Positions 46,142 to 57,744 are shown, counted from the stretch's first letter. The stretch: 64,000 bases of DNA from Flaccisagitta enflata (GCA_965153355.1 OZ231128.1:35154001-35218000); one strand, 5' to 3'. Notes: generated by a model from the sequence alone, not told the origin. Translations and numbers: made by a program.

Positions 46142-46344
46142 CAGACAGACTGGGCGTCGGGGAAAGTCCTCTCTCATAAATAATATATTTGTTCCTCTAA
46201 TAGGCAATTGCAGGCCGATCTCTCATCAATACCTGGCAAAAAAGGCAATGGAAGCAAAACTTAAGCTATGGAGGCGGATCTTACGTCAATCGGCGACCAC
46301 AGCTGCTGTGAACGAGTGTCCTCTTGATGACTCGGTACAGTTGG

Positions 46345-46750
46345 GATGATGATGATGACAATGACAACAACGACGACGATCACGATGATGACTGACCATG
46401 ACGAAGACAACGGGTTCCCTGGAAAATTCCAGCTGGAGAAAGCTTGCTAGGGGGAGGGTAGGCCTCAGGACATCATGATATGGAATCTGCCACCAAAAAG
46501 ACCTGGTAGTAGCTTAGCCCATGTGGTGGGTCGATTGGCCTTCATCAGAAGCCTACAAGCCGCACTCAAAAATCTTCTCCGTGATTCCCCGGGCTGCAAC
46601 AACGCCGACGAAGACGACGTTGACGAAGACAATGTTGACGATGACGACGACGATGATGATGATGATGCGAAGATTATCAGTTTGATGTCAAATAGAGCTC
46701 GACGAGCTTCTGGAGTACATGATCACGATGATGATTTTTGACAATGATGA

Positions 46751-46783
<33 letters not shown>

Positions 46784-46945
46784 GAGAGAACAGCCAAGAC
46801 AGACAGAGAGAGTACAAGACGCGCACACACACACGCACACAGATATTGAGACAAAGAGATAACAGGAGACACACACACAAACTTATGCGCGCACACAAAC
46901 ACACACACACACACGCGCGCGCGCACAAACGCACACACACATGCA
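46345..46945. repeat. GAT/GAC triplet-rich region and degenerate CA array
   Basis: (GATGAC)n blocks at 46345-46400, 46605-46670 and 46735-46785, then ACACAC/GCGCGC at 46825-46945. An 88-codon frame at 46475-46741 with an Asp run has no other support. Confidence 0.75.
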
Positions 46946-47367
46946 CGCAGGTCTGTATTTGAACAAGGGCTGACGGAGGTCAATTGTCCTTTCTCATTGA
47001 TCACAGTATACATACATTCCATCAGCAATCAAGAGCCGCCAGTAAATCAGCCTAATTTTCATGTCCCAGATTTTACTGTTTTTCAGTTTTGTGTTTCTAT
47101 TTTGAAACAGGATCGTTAGAAATGTTTCAATGAAAGTTCGCGCAAATATTTGAACTTTTCCTGTGCCAATGGTATCTTTGAAATTGATGTGCGATAAGAA
47201 ATAAAATGCGCAACAGGGTACCACTTTTACCTACTTTTGTTTACATCGTTTTTCAGAACTGGCGACTCTTTTTTGCTGATGCTCAATTTTGGCGATTGCA
47301 GTGAGGCTCATCTAGCGGCAAGACAGACGCAATAAAAACAGCTTCAGCCAAGTTCGGTGATGTCAGG

Positions 47368-47371
<4 letters not shown>

Positions 47372-47434
<63 letters not shown>
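47372..47434. repeat. (TG)n microsatellite
   Basis: About 62 bp. Confidence 0.97.
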
Positions 47435-47436
<2 letters not shown>

Positions 47437-47674
47437 TAGTGCATGCATGCGGTTGTGCGTGTCTAGTAAGGAACAAACAAGTCTAAATACAAATATTCAA
47501 ATCTATATCTATGTTCTTTCTTTGTTCTCAAATCTATTTTTATACGCAGATTCGCAACTCTATGAGAGTTTTTGTCTGTCTGTCCAACAGTTGCTGAGCC
47601 CATCTGTGGGTCTATAACGCATGAGCCAATAATTGTACCAACATATTTTTCCACCCGCGCGCGCGGTTTTGTGA

Positions 47675-47677
<3 letters not shown>

Positions 47678-47752
<75 letters not shown>

Positions 47753-47788
47753 GTGTGCATGTGCGTGTGCGTGTGCATGTGTGTATGT

Positions 47789-47873
<85 letters not shown>

Positions 47874-47874
47874 A

Positions 47875-47906
<32 letters not shown>

Positions 47907-48030
47907 TTCTGTGTGTGTGTGCGCGCGTCTGTGTGTGTTTGTGCGCGCGCCTGTGTGTGTGCGCGCGCCTCTGAGTGTGCGCGCGCCTCTGAGTGTGTGT
48001 GTGTGCATGGGCGCACATATGTGTGTATGT

Positions 48031-48117
<87 letters not shown>
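47678..48117. repeat. Long compound (TG)n with GCGCGC interruptions
   Basis: Three long TG blocks separated by TGTGCGCGCGTCTGTG-type segments (47905-48020), themselves a short tandem repeat. Confidence 0.97.
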
Positions 48118-48118
<1 letters not shown>

Positions 48119-48664
48119 TTCTGCAAATAAGTGAAAATGTAAAACTTTCTTTCATTGACCATCCTCTCCCAGGTTCGGAAAAACCCAAAAATGAGAAATA
48201 TGGATGTAAAGACGGAAAGATCATGCAAATCTTCATTGAAAACTCAACCCGCGCTCGTGTTTCAGATTCACTTCTTCTGCCCAATCCTTGCTAATTCTGT
48301 CATCACTGCCCCAGCCCAAACCTTTGCGACTAAAGTAGCCATTTATCCAACCTTCATATTTCTCTAAGTCTGTTGATCAAATTATCAATTATTTTAGTAG
48401 CACTGCCCCAGCCCAACCGTAAGCAGGCAGCTACACACTGCTATAACCGTCACTGTTTCCGCCTATGATGTAATTACGAGTGATGAAATAAAAAGCTGAC
48501 TTTGCCTCAAGTGAGGCCAAACAACTCTCATTAGCGTCCTCGCCTAACGTCTGTGCACACAGTTGTGCTTGTCTGAAAATCAGTACTGAAAGATTGATTG
48601 GAACCCTGGTATCGATAGAGGACGCTTTATTCTAGGCAGGTCAACAGTGTACATGATGTATAAG

Positions 48665-49262
48665 TTGTGGGAGTTGTAGGTCAAAGTTGATGGTGGCAGC
48701 TATTGCTAGCTGTTATTGGGAGTTTTTGGCGTTGTAGGTTGGAGCTGTTGGTTGGAGTTTTAGATTGAAGTTGTGGATCAGAGTTGGTTAGAATTGTTGG
48801 CTGGAGATGTTGGCTGGGGATGTTTGCTGGAGTTGTTGTTTGAAGCTACTGTCACAGTGGAGTTATTGGTTGCAATTACTGGTCAGAGTAATTGTTTTTA
48901 GTCACGTGCTACGCAACTCTACACCCCTCTATGTCAGTCCGTTGGTTCGTTGGTGGGTCCCCTTTTTACTTTTTCAGCGTTTTTGAGCTTTTTGAGCACA
49001 TGGCTCCTGCCCAGATGACCCAGTGACCTTTTCCAGCACTGCTCCTGCCCACCTGCACGCGACTAGGGTAGCCGTGCATCCGGCCTTGTTTATTTGAGGC
49101 GTTGGTTTGGGCTGTTGGTATGAGTTGTTGGTCAGAGTTGTGGAATGGAGTTGTGGATTGGAGTTGGTGGAGTTGGTGGTGGAAGTCATTGATTTGAGTT
49201 GTTGATCAGGGTTGTTGGTAAGAGTTGTTGGTTAGAGTTTTGGATTGAGAGTTGTTGGAAAG
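48665..49262. repeat. Minisatellite, about 15-bp unit GAGTTGTTGGTYRGA, split by an R element
   Basis: Degenerate units run from about 48665 to 48890 and resume at about 49100-49262. R copy 48896-49090 lies between them. Confidence 0.8.
48896..49090 (+). mobile_element. R-family element, GTCGCG subfamily, inside the GAGTTG minisatellite
   Basis: TTTTAGTCACGTGCTACGCAACTC (hairpin partly decayed), GTCAGTCCGTTGG tract, CCTGCCCACCTGCACGCGACTAGGG, TAGCCGTGCATCCGGCC, TTGTTT. Confidence 0.8.
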
Positions 49263-49562
49263 GTCAATGGTTGTGACATGTCAGTAAGAGTTTATCTATG
49301 TTCATGTACTGTAACTGTTGATCTGCTACTTGGTTCACAAGCCAGGCTCATATCTTACAAGATATCAATTTCATCTTGTTGGCCCTTCAAAAGCCATAAA
49401 CATGACATATTTGACCCTTTGAAAACCGTGATTGCAGGTCTAAGGGTCAACATCGCAAAAAATTGCTGAGAAAAAAATCTATCTGCTACCCTCCAGTGAT
49501 AATCACTAGAACCTCTAAGTCATGTATTGCATTTGTAACACATAAGGTATTGAGCAGAAAAA

Positions 49563-49622
49563 CGTGTTGCATATGCAATATGTGTTGCATTTGCAACACG
49601 TGTTGCATTTGCAACATATATA
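49563..49622. repeat. Three tandem 20-bp palindromes
   Basis: GTGTTGCATATGCAATAT, then GTGTTGCATTTGCAACAC, then GTGTTGCATTTGCAACAT. Each is nearly self-complementary. Confidence 0.85.
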
Positions 49623-50632
49623 ACAAATGAGGTTTTTTAGTGCATATGCCAAGAGACGATCGCCAGACGCATATCGGCATTCAGATCATCTAATGGGAGG
49701 CCTCTCCAAACATTTGCTTTTTTTACAAATGAACAGTCCCCTTAACCTGATTTAGTGACATCAACTTCTTAATTGACAATTTTCTTTGGCTAAAAATTTT
49801 CATTCATTACAAATTGGTCTTAATTTGCTCAAATATATTCGTATTAAAATATAAAAAAAAATCATAAAAGTCTGTAAAAAAAAGTTAGAAATAAACACTA
49901 AAAAATTTCAAACAAGAGCTAAAAAACTAAAATACAAAAACCTCATTTTGTTTTTCCTCTTTTTTTTTCTCTTGGCATTTGATAATGATTCCCATAGTGA
50001 AAGGGAATTTTTTTTTTATTTTGCAAACTTGCGCTGTAACTCTTCATCATGAAAATAGAAGTAAAGACATTTTACAAAGTGATGCAAAATCATGGACTAA
50101 GAGGTTTCTAATCAATTTTACATGAAATAATTTGATAAAAGATTCATTACATATGATATTTTATAATATACATGGATTGGTGAGTATATGAGTGGAAGCA
50201 TATACTCTACAGAAACATGTACTTTTGTATGTTTTGACTAGTTGCTCAAAAACTAAAGTGAATTCATGTACAAACATATGAAAGCATATTTCAAAACTAT
50301 CTTCACTAAAGATATCTAAAACTGTAAATTCGATTTAACAACACTCGGATTTAACGACCAAAATTTCCCAGTCCCTTCAAGGTCGTTAAATCGGGTTCCC
50401 ACTGTATACTGTTTTACTTGGACTTTTATTTTGGCCAATATAGTATAGATTACAGCTCTGTTATATGTTTTGTCATCTTGACATAATCTATGAAAAGTTA
50501 AGATTTAGCGCGAACCTCTATTCTTGTTCCCTCAAACTCCTATTTCTGTATCTGTTTTCTCCAGAGGATAAAAACAAATTAATGGTAAAATGAAAACCCT
50601 GATGCAAATTCACGGTCATCGGTCCAACAAGG

Positions 50633-50853
50633 TTTTTTGGTCGCGTGCTACGCGACTCTACACTCGCTTTGTCGGTCCGTCGGTCCGTCGGTCTGTCGGT
50701 CTGTCGGTCCGTCCGTCCGTCCGTCACACTTTACTTTTTTTGAGTTTTTGTGGTTTTTGGCCTCACTGCTCCTGCCCAAATGATCTGGCGACCTCAATTA
50801 CAGCCCCTGCCCACCCGCACGCGACTGGGGTAGCCGTGTATCCGGCCTTGTTT
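50633..50853 (+). mobile_element. R-family element, GTCGCG subfamily, well preserved
   Basis: GGTCGCGTGCTACGCGACTC hairpin, CTTTGTCGGTCCGTCGG with about ten tetranucleotides, CACACTTTACTTTTTTTGAG, CCCTGCCCACCCGCACGCGACTGGGG, TAGCCGTGTATCCGGCC, TTGTTTT. Confidence 0.87.
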
Positions 50854-50863
50854 TATCTCTATA

Positions 50864-51477
50864 TACTGGGTCATCCACCTGAGTTGTCGGATTCTATTAA
50901 GTTTTTACTCTTTGATGCTAAGAGACATGGATTTGAAATTGATCAAGTCTTAAAGAGTATAGATTGACATTTTTTGAATCAAAATTTCAGCCATTTTGGT
51001 GAAGTAGTTTGTCTTTTACTCAAATTTGTAGTGCCACAAGTATTTTCCCATCTAACAGATTTTCTATTAGAAATTAAGAATTCTGCTTGCCTTTATTTTC
51101 AATTTTTTAAACTATTCATACCATAGAGACAAGATTGATCTCAAATGAAGGATGAACTGACAAAGTTATTAAACTGCTGCAAAATCGTCACTGATTGAAA
51201 CCTTTTTTGGATTGATATTTTATATGATTCAAAAAGAATTGCGATATCAACTTGCACAGTTCCTGGGATTTATTGAAAAATCTGCTTAGTTCTGAAATGA
51301 AAGCTTTTACTTCAAATTCATGTTGAAGACAAACTGCTTGACCAAAATGGACGAAATTTTGACACAAAAAATGTCAATATATACTCTTTAAGACAAGATC
51401 AATTTCAAAAACATGACATTCAGCACCTGTGAGTGAAAGCTTTACGGAATCCGACAACTCAGCTGGATGACCCGGTA
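50864..51477. mobile_element. MITE M7, about 614 bp, long palindromic arms
   Basis: TA, then CTGGGTCATCCACCTGAG at the left; CAGCTGGATGACCCGG, then TA at the right. Homology continues about 170 bp inward on each arm, including GAAATTGATCAAGTC/CTTAAAGAGTAT and GACATTTTTTG. Directly adjoins the R copy. Confidence 0.8.
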
Positions 51478-52600
51478 AATACACATAACTATTTGAATTT
51501 GCTGGAGATGATGATTTGGCGGAGTAAATTTCAAGTTCTCAAGAGGCTTGTCTTATCTGCAAATAGATGATATTTGAGGGTACTGGCGAGAGACTATGGG
51601 GACGTTTCTAGTCAAAGACAATCGCGTTTCTAACGGGCCACTCGGTCGCTCGCTACGTTTGTTCACTCGCACCACTCAATCCGCTCACTCGCTCCACAGC
51701 ACTCTGCTTTACTCCGCTCGCTTCGCTCACTCATTCCGTTCACGAGCTCTCTCACTCACTTCACTCACTCCCTCATGGGACAGTGAAATTCATAGGTATG
51801 TGTTCATGCTGTAAACGCGTTCAACAGGAACAAACGCCTTTTTTGTTTTCACTAGAAACACGCCCTATGTCACAATGAAAAAAAGATGTCACCGGCCAAT
51901 TAGGTAGTACAACCTCACCTCACCGTTCCAGTTACAGTTATTTTAACTAAAAGTAAACTGAATTCGTTTAGTTTTTGAATATGTAAAGCAGCTTTCGCTG
52001 TTTTTTTTTTTGTTTTTTTTCCTAAGGTGTTGAAGAGTAATTGGAAACTCAAAACAATGGAAAACAGACAAACGTGATTTTGAAAGGAAGCCAAGGGGAA
52101 GAGAGAGAGAGAGAGAGAGAATGAATGAATGATATAATACATCGATCCACGAGATATGGTCTAAGGGAGTCGGCGCATTTGATTTCTTAGTTCTTCCTCG
52201 ATTGCCTTTATCTTTGACTTTTGTCGTAATTTCAGACAGACAGACAGACAGTTTCATAATTTGTCGTTGGATTTGCATCTTCCATGTTTTGATTTTTGGT
52301 TGCTGCTCCCTCGGTCTTTTTCACTTGGTTTTTGTCTCCAGATGTTCTTTTTTTTTTCTATCTTTTGGCTGCGTATCCACGCCGTCGATATGGTGAGGAA
52401 AAGAGGGGGGGCAGACACAAAGAGGGGGGGGGCAGACACAAGGGGAGTCAGACAAGGAGGGGGAGACAGACACAGCGGGGGCAGATACGCAAGAGGTGAG
52501 GGAATCAGATACCCAGACAGACAGACAGGTATGTTCAGGTACGAATATCTCGGTATGTTGGACGCGGATGTTGGCGCTCTCTTACATCTTTCGTCTTTGC
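51478..52600. other. Mostly unassigned spacer
   Basis: A CTCACT/CTCGCT-rich low-complexity stretch at 51640-51775 and a G-rich GGGGGCAGACAC repeat at 52400-52490. No gene recognised. Confidence 0.5.
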
Positions 52601-52607
52601 CACCCGT

Positions 52608-52766
<159 letters not shown>

Positions 52767-52882
52767 AGATCGTTGATGCTGTCGTTGATGTAGTTATTCT
52801 TGAATTCCCCCAAACACTCCAACCGGGAGAAAGAGGAATGGTAGAATGGATGAGCGCAGTGAGTTAATTGCCGTTGACTCGG

Positions 52883-52884
<2 letters not shown>

Positions 52885-52943
<59 letters not shown>

Positions 52944-52953
52944 AGAGACAGAC

Positions 52954-52984
<31 letters not shown>
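52885..52984. repeat. (GA)n then (GACA)n
   Basis: About 56 bp of GA, then AGACAGACAGACAGAC. Confidence 0.96.
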
Positions 52985-52990
<6 letters not shown>

Positions 52991-53100
52991 GAAAGACAGA
53001 GAAAGAGAGAGAAAAAAAAAAGTCAAAGAATGGTTAACTGATTGAAAAAAATTCCCCCAATTCGGCTTTCACAGGCTATTCGTGGAAACATTCGTCGTCC

Positions 53101-53671
53101 TAACACCCCTGACAAAATTTGGCGAACTGGGATCAGAGTTTGTCTAAAATTTCCTCAAATTGTGCACACCACCGGTCAAAATTTCAGGACTATATGGAAA
53201 TATGTTCTTTCTGTCAATTAAAAGCTTCTGTTGCCTTCTTTCTATTGATATCAGGATGATGTGTTTTGGACAAGAGTTACAAATTTACTGGAGAAACAAT
53301 CATTTTTCTCAAAGGGGTCTTTCACTTTGTAGGGCAGTCACTGACTGTGTTTTTGTGCCATGGAGGCATGGAGATAATGTAACAACCTGGGAACGGCTGT
53401 TTTCTTCCATCCTATATTGAAAAAAAAAGAACAGTTTATGGTGTCTCCTCATAGAAAATTGTCTGTGTCAAAATCAGTCAAAATTGTGTACAAGATTTTT
53501 TGGCATATCACGTTCCCAGGGCCATACCGTTGAGCAGATACTCTCATTGGTCTTGGTTTGTGAAAATACTATATCTGAGCTATCATTGTTTTAAATTTCA
53601 GCCTTCTCAATGCATTTTTAGTCTCAATTTTGATCATTTTCCCAGTTCGCCTAATTATGTCAGGGGTGTTA
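53101..53671. mobile_element. MITE M8, about 571 bp
   Basis: TAACACCCCTGACAAAAT...GGCGAACTGGGA at the left and TCCCAGTTCGCC...ATGTCAGGGGTGTTA at the right, inverted, with TA ends. Confidence 0.75.
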
Positions 53672-54480
53672 CAATTGTGTGCATTGGAATTTCGTCTTGC
53701 AGACTTGTAGTATATTGAAAGGAGATAGTACAAAAAGATTCAAACTGAGCCAATCTACAGAATCACATCAAATATGATTTGATCTATGAACATATAGTAT
53801 CGAGGTCTTGGTAAGCTACGATCAGGAACCGATGTCAGTTTTGTTTAGAGACCGACCTCGATACATTGACCGGCTTTTTAGATGTGTCCTCGCTGTGTCC
53901 GTTGGTCGGTCGGTCGGTCGGTCGGTCGGTCAGTTGGTCTGTTGGTTGGTCGATTAATGCATTCGTAAAAAGTATCAAAATCTAAAAACAAGCCTTTCTT
54001 AGATTTAGCGATAAACCGAGACAAACAATAGACAAACATTCGGACAAACGCCAACCGATTCAAAGGACAACTGATTGGACACAAAGTCACACGACAAGTC
54101 CTTATAAGGTCATAACTGAGTAAACTGACACCGGTTGAGACGAGAAACGAGCTTTTGAGCAAGTATCCACGTGATGGACTGATTGACTACCGTGATCTGA
54201 ATGAATACAGAAAGTAAGATAGACAAACTGATGAACATGAACAAGCGTCTAGAAAACTGCCGACCATCAAACGAGACATCAACCTCTGAAGGAGCCTTTG
54301 AGCAAACGTATATACCGAGTCAATTGGCACAAAGTACATACATGTATACAGAAACAGAGATACAGACTGAGATTGGTTCCATGTCTCAAAGAAATGGAAA
54401 GTGAAAAGAAAAGAGAATAAGATGATGAAGGAAAGGAGAAAATGGCGTCGGGGAAAACCATTCATCACTTTCGCCAACCA
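53672..54480. other. Spacer with an R-like fragment
   Basis: GTGTCCGTTGGTCGGTCGG at 53898-53935 is probably a decayed R copy. Otherwise nothing recognised. Confidence 0.4.
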
Positions 54481-54489
54481 ATTCTCTTA

Positions 54490-54945
54490 TATCACTCTCA
54501 CGCTCACGCTCTCGCTCTCGCTATCGCTCTCGCTCTCGCTCTCTCTTTCTCGCCCTCTCGCTCACTTTCACTCTCGCTCTCATTTTCGCGCTCTCTTCGT
54601 CACTTTCTTGCTCTTTGTCAATCTTTAGCTCTCACTATAACGATATCGGCTCTCCCTCAAATGCTCTCAATCTCACTGTCTCCATCACATTTTCGCGCTC
54701 ACTCTCTCTTTCTTGCACTCTCACTCAATTTCTTGCTTTCTTTCTCTCTCTTCCTCACTCTCAGGCTCTCACTTTCATTGTCACTGACTCTCGCTTCTAC
54801 TGTCTAATTCTTGCTCTCACTCTTATTTTCTCTCTAACTCATTCGCTCTCACTCTCACTTTCTCGCTCTCATTTTTTTGGGCTCACTGCCAATCTCCCAC
54901 TCTCACTTTCTTGCCTCTACACTCTCGCGCTTAATTCCAATTTCT
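54490..54945. repeat. Degenerate CTCTCG/CTCACT hexanucleotide array
   Basis: Over 400 bp of CTCTCGCT, CTCACTTT and CTCACTCT variants. Confidence 0.85.
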
Positions 54946-54954
54946 ACGTCCTCT

Positions 54955-54957
<3 letters not shown>

Positions 54958-55051
<94 letters not shown>
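54958..55051. repeat. (TG)n microsatellite
   Basis: About 93 bp, nearly pure. Confidence 0.97.
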
Positions 55052-55052
<1 letters not shown>

Positions 55053-55179
55053 AGGGTCGTATCTCTCAGAGACATATCTAATTCTACTAACTGCTAACAC
55101 CCAACATGTATCATGACGCCACTCCCCCCTCCCTAAAATTACTGCAGGATCCCATGGGAGCTTCATGGCAGTTATTCAT

Positions 55180-55565
55180 AGTCGCGGACACGCGACTCTA
55201 CACTTTACTATGTCGGTCCATTCGTCCGTCCATCCATCCATCCGTCCGTCAGTCCCTCCGTCCATCCGTCCGTCTCTCCATCCGAAATATTTTTGAAATA
55301 TCGTCATTTTCGTCTTTTTTAGTTGCGGACACGCAACTCTATAAGAGGCTTTCTCCGTTGGTCCGTCCGTCCGTCAGCACGAGTCGAAAAGTGGGAAAAC
55401 GCGCATATCCGCCCCTGCCCACCCGTCCGCAACTGGTGGCCGTGTATCCGGCCTTGTTACAGTGTTTTAGGTCATTGTAAGGTATGTAGGAGTGAAATAA
55501 CGTTGTACTGAAGTACAGCCCCTGCAAGACCTACCGCGACTTTTTGCCCATGTCTCGGGCTTGTT
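55180..55565 (+). mobile_element. R-family element (GTCGCG subfamily) containing a nested R copy
   Basis: AGTCGCGGACACGCGACTC hairpin, ATGTCGGTCC tract, interrupted at about 55315 by R copy 55315-55458, then resuming with CAGCCCCTGCAAGACCTACCGCGACTTTTTG, GTCTCGGGCTTGTTT. Confidence 0.75.
55315..55458 (+). mobile_element. R-family element, GTTGCG subfamily, nested
   Basis: TTTTTTAGTTGCGGACACGC hairpin, GGCTTTCTCCGTTGG, short GTCC tract, GAGTCGAAAAGTGGG, CCCCTGCCCACCCG, TCCGCAACTGG, TGGCCGTGTATCCGGCC, TTGTT. Short and well preserved. Confidence 0.85.
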
Positions 55566-55571
55566 TGGACT

Positions 55572-55625
55572 TGTTTTAAGATGCGTCATCGCATCTCTAT
55601 AAGAGGGGTGGCGGCCCAATCAGGA
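55572..55625 (+). repeat. Truncated R element, GATGCG subfamily
   Basis: GATGCG-TCAT-CGCATC hairpin followed by TCTATAAGAGGGG, the R 5' signature. No 3' half before the TG array. Confidence 0.55.
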
Positions 55626-55666
55626 ACTTGTCAAAAGGTCTTGAAATATAAAAAATATCGTTAAAA

Positions 55667-55668
<2 letters not shown>

Positions 55669-55749
<81 letters not shown>
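55669..55749. repeat. (TG)n microsatellite
   Basis: About 80 bp. Confidence 0.97.
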
Positions 55750-55766
55750 TTAGTAAACAACCTTAC

Positions 55767-55920
55767 AACAAGGCCGGATACACGGCCATCAGTTGCGGAC
55801 GGGTGCAGGGGCGGATATGCGCGTTTTCCCACTTTTCGACTCGTGCTTACGGACCAACGGACCAACGGACCAACGGACCGACAAAGCCTCTCATAGAGTT
55901 GCGTGTCCGCAACTAAAAAA
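55767..55920 (-). mobile_element. R-family element, GTTGCG subfamily
   Basis: Minus-strand copy with the full set: AGTTGCGGACACGCAACT, CTATGAGAGGCTTTGTCGG, (GTCC/TTGG) tract, GAGTCGAAAAGTGGG, GCCCCTGCACCCG, TCCGCAACTG, GGCCGTGTATCCGGCC, TTGTT. Confidence 0.87.
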
Positions 55921-56113
55921 CAGTGATTATGGTGTTCAACTGTTGATTTGTCAAACTGTCAAGCTGCCAACGTTTCAGTTTTTACAATTGCGACGAGCTC
56001 AAATTGGGTAAAACAAGTTATTTGATCGAAGGGATGTGGGGGTAGGGAATGATGTGTATGTAATCAGCTCAGCGTATCGGCATATGAGCAGTACAAGAAT
56101 CACGCTTGAAAAT

Positions 56114-56115
<2 letters not shown>

Positions 56116-56161
<46 letters not shown>

Positions 56162-56178
56162 ACACACACACACACACA
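56116..56178. repeat. (CA)n microsatellite
   Basis: About 62 bp with one interruption. Confidence 0.97.
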
Positions 56179-57637
56179 TGGACAGCTGCAGCTGATAACA
56201 AAAACCGAAAGGATAGCCGAATTCAATTTTCAAACAGTAGCAACACCTTGACTAAAGATGTAATCTTGCTTTAAACTCATAATTAAATTTATAGATTATA
56301 TACAAGTCTTTGATGTGAGAGGCTTGAATCTGAGGCTTGAATGCAACTGAGGCTGGCCTTGATAACTCGGTCGGCCGCCTGATTCAAATAGACTCGGGAA
56401 TACAATCTAGGAAATGGACATATTTTCTCCAGAAAAATAAGCATCTTTTGAAAAATGCTGCTCTCAATCAAATTACCACAAGACACGGTAAAAATTAAGA
56501 AGGAATTCCCCTTTCACACATAATATAGTAAGTTTTTATTATTGATAATTTTTTCCAAATATTTGTAGTAAAAGTGGTGTAACAACTTGGGTTAAGACAT
56601 ATTTTGCATATTTGATGGCTCAATTTTTGCCGTCAATTTTTTAAGATTCACCATTTGTCAGATTTGTTACCAATTTTTAATGTTTTAGCTGTTGTTTGAA
56701 AATAATCTAACATCATTAACCAACAAAAACCAACTGAATATCGATTTGCAAATGATAGCGTTTCTTTTGATCTAGCCAGTGGAAAAATTGATGGTCTTTA
56801 TCTGCTCGCAAAACAACTTCACATTCTCTCAAAAGTAAAAGATAATGAAATCAAAATTTTTACTTTTCATTACCTGACTTGTATCTACTGTACATAACCA
56901 ATTTGCAAAGAGAATCAATAAATACAAAAAGCAAGAACATGCGACACTAAAAAAGTAGTATATCTAAAGCCGCATGATTTTTGAAATGCAAATAATTTAC
57001 CCCTTTTACAACAGATTTGTTATTTACAAGATAGATATTTCATGTTATTTCTCAACAAAGTTTGACTATTTAGCATCATATGCGACCAATGCGACCAATC
57101 TGTTTCGTTTTGTTGATTTATTTTATACATTGAATAATTCAGAATCGGCATATCTCAGAAATTAAAGTGAAAAGATTCCCATATCCTCGATAGTAGAAGT
57201 GACGCGTGCGAGGGGCGGGGGGGTAGGGGGAAATTCTCCTCAATCGCGTCGGCTGAAAGCGGGGAAAAAAGCCCCCTGCGGGCCTTTGGACAGATGCCAT
57301 TGGATTGAGGCTGCGTTCATTGTTGGCGTGCACAAGGGCAACTTGAATGGGGAATTATAACCCACGGAAAATATATGATGATCAGTTTAAAGTGAGTGAG
57401 TGAGGGACGCAACGCGCAACTAGGTTAAGGCGTTGAGTCGATGCTTCCGGTCGGTCCGTCTGATGTTGTGTCCGTCTAATGTTGGTCCGTTGGATCATCG
57501 AGAGTCTGTGGGGTTGAACAGAGCGCCGGTTTCACGGTTGCAGTAACGTACACGGTTGAAACTGATGAACACGGCATTCCCTAATTTTCCCGTTGTTTTT
57601 ATTTCCTCGTTTATAATTTTTTTTTTCGTCATATCAC
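56179..57637. other. Mostly unassigned, AT-rich
   Basis: AT-rich to about 57160, then more GC-rich. On the minus strand at about 57480-57580 an open segment with STVYVTATVKPALC looks Ig-like, but I found no convincing acceptor or donor. Confidence 0.4.
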
Positions 57638-57744
57638 CTGTGGAATGTGTTCCCCTTGGGCGGTGACTTCGCACGTGACCTCCGTTGGCTGGTCTTCATA
57701 AAACTGAGTATCGCTCCACGGTTGGCAAATTGGGTTTGAAACCA
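57638..57744 (-). CDS. Probable internal exon, Ig-domain-like (host gene on minus strand)
   Basis: Reading right to left, CTCCCTTTTCAG ends at 57745 and CAG|GTGATA begins the next intron at 57637, giving a 107-bp exon. One frame reads 35 codons after a split codon and ends in phase 0. It includes NPICQP, then YEDQPTEVTCEV, the pattern of an Ig domain beginning (A strand, then Cys of B strand). A second frame is also open, so the assignment rests on the Ig-like pattern and its likeness to 19370-19606. An R-family copy starts only about 35 bp upstream of the acceptor. If real, this is the most 5' exon of the inferred gene in the window. Confidence 0.45.

Larger units (their letters stand above)
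44231..50404. mobile_element. Pogo/Tigger-like element ends flanked by TA, enclosing 6.2 kb without transposase
   Basis: The left end CAGTGGACTACCGC...TGATTTAACGACATTTCGG is preceded by TA. The right end, in reverse complement, is CAGTGGGAACCCGATTTAACGACC, also flanked by TA. TA target and CAGT ends are Tc1/mariner-pogo features. A second left-like end (CAGTCCCC...CCTGATTTAGTGACATC) lies inside at 49734, so a 670-bp copy (49734-50404) is also delimited. I found no transposase frame. The interior holds microsatellites, an F copy and an R copy. Confidence 0.6.
43657..50438. mobile_element. MITE M12 (M1/M2 family) interrupted by a 6.2-kb pogo-like insertion
   Basis: The left end TTGGCCAAAATAAAAATCC (43657) has its inverted partner at 50421-50438. 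If 44231-50404 and one TA are removed, about 606 bp remain, the size of M1 and M2. The left part has the family core GTGACCATTGGAAAGA twice (about 43730 and 43936). Confidence 0.65.

Noticed and set aside
46475-46741. 88-codon plus-strand frame with an Asp run
   Set aside because: The Asp run comes from GAT/GAC repeats; no homology, promoter or splice evidence.
47463-48294. Frames of 240 and 273 codons with Cys-Val or Thr-His periodicity
   Set aside because: TG/CA microsatellite translation on both strands.
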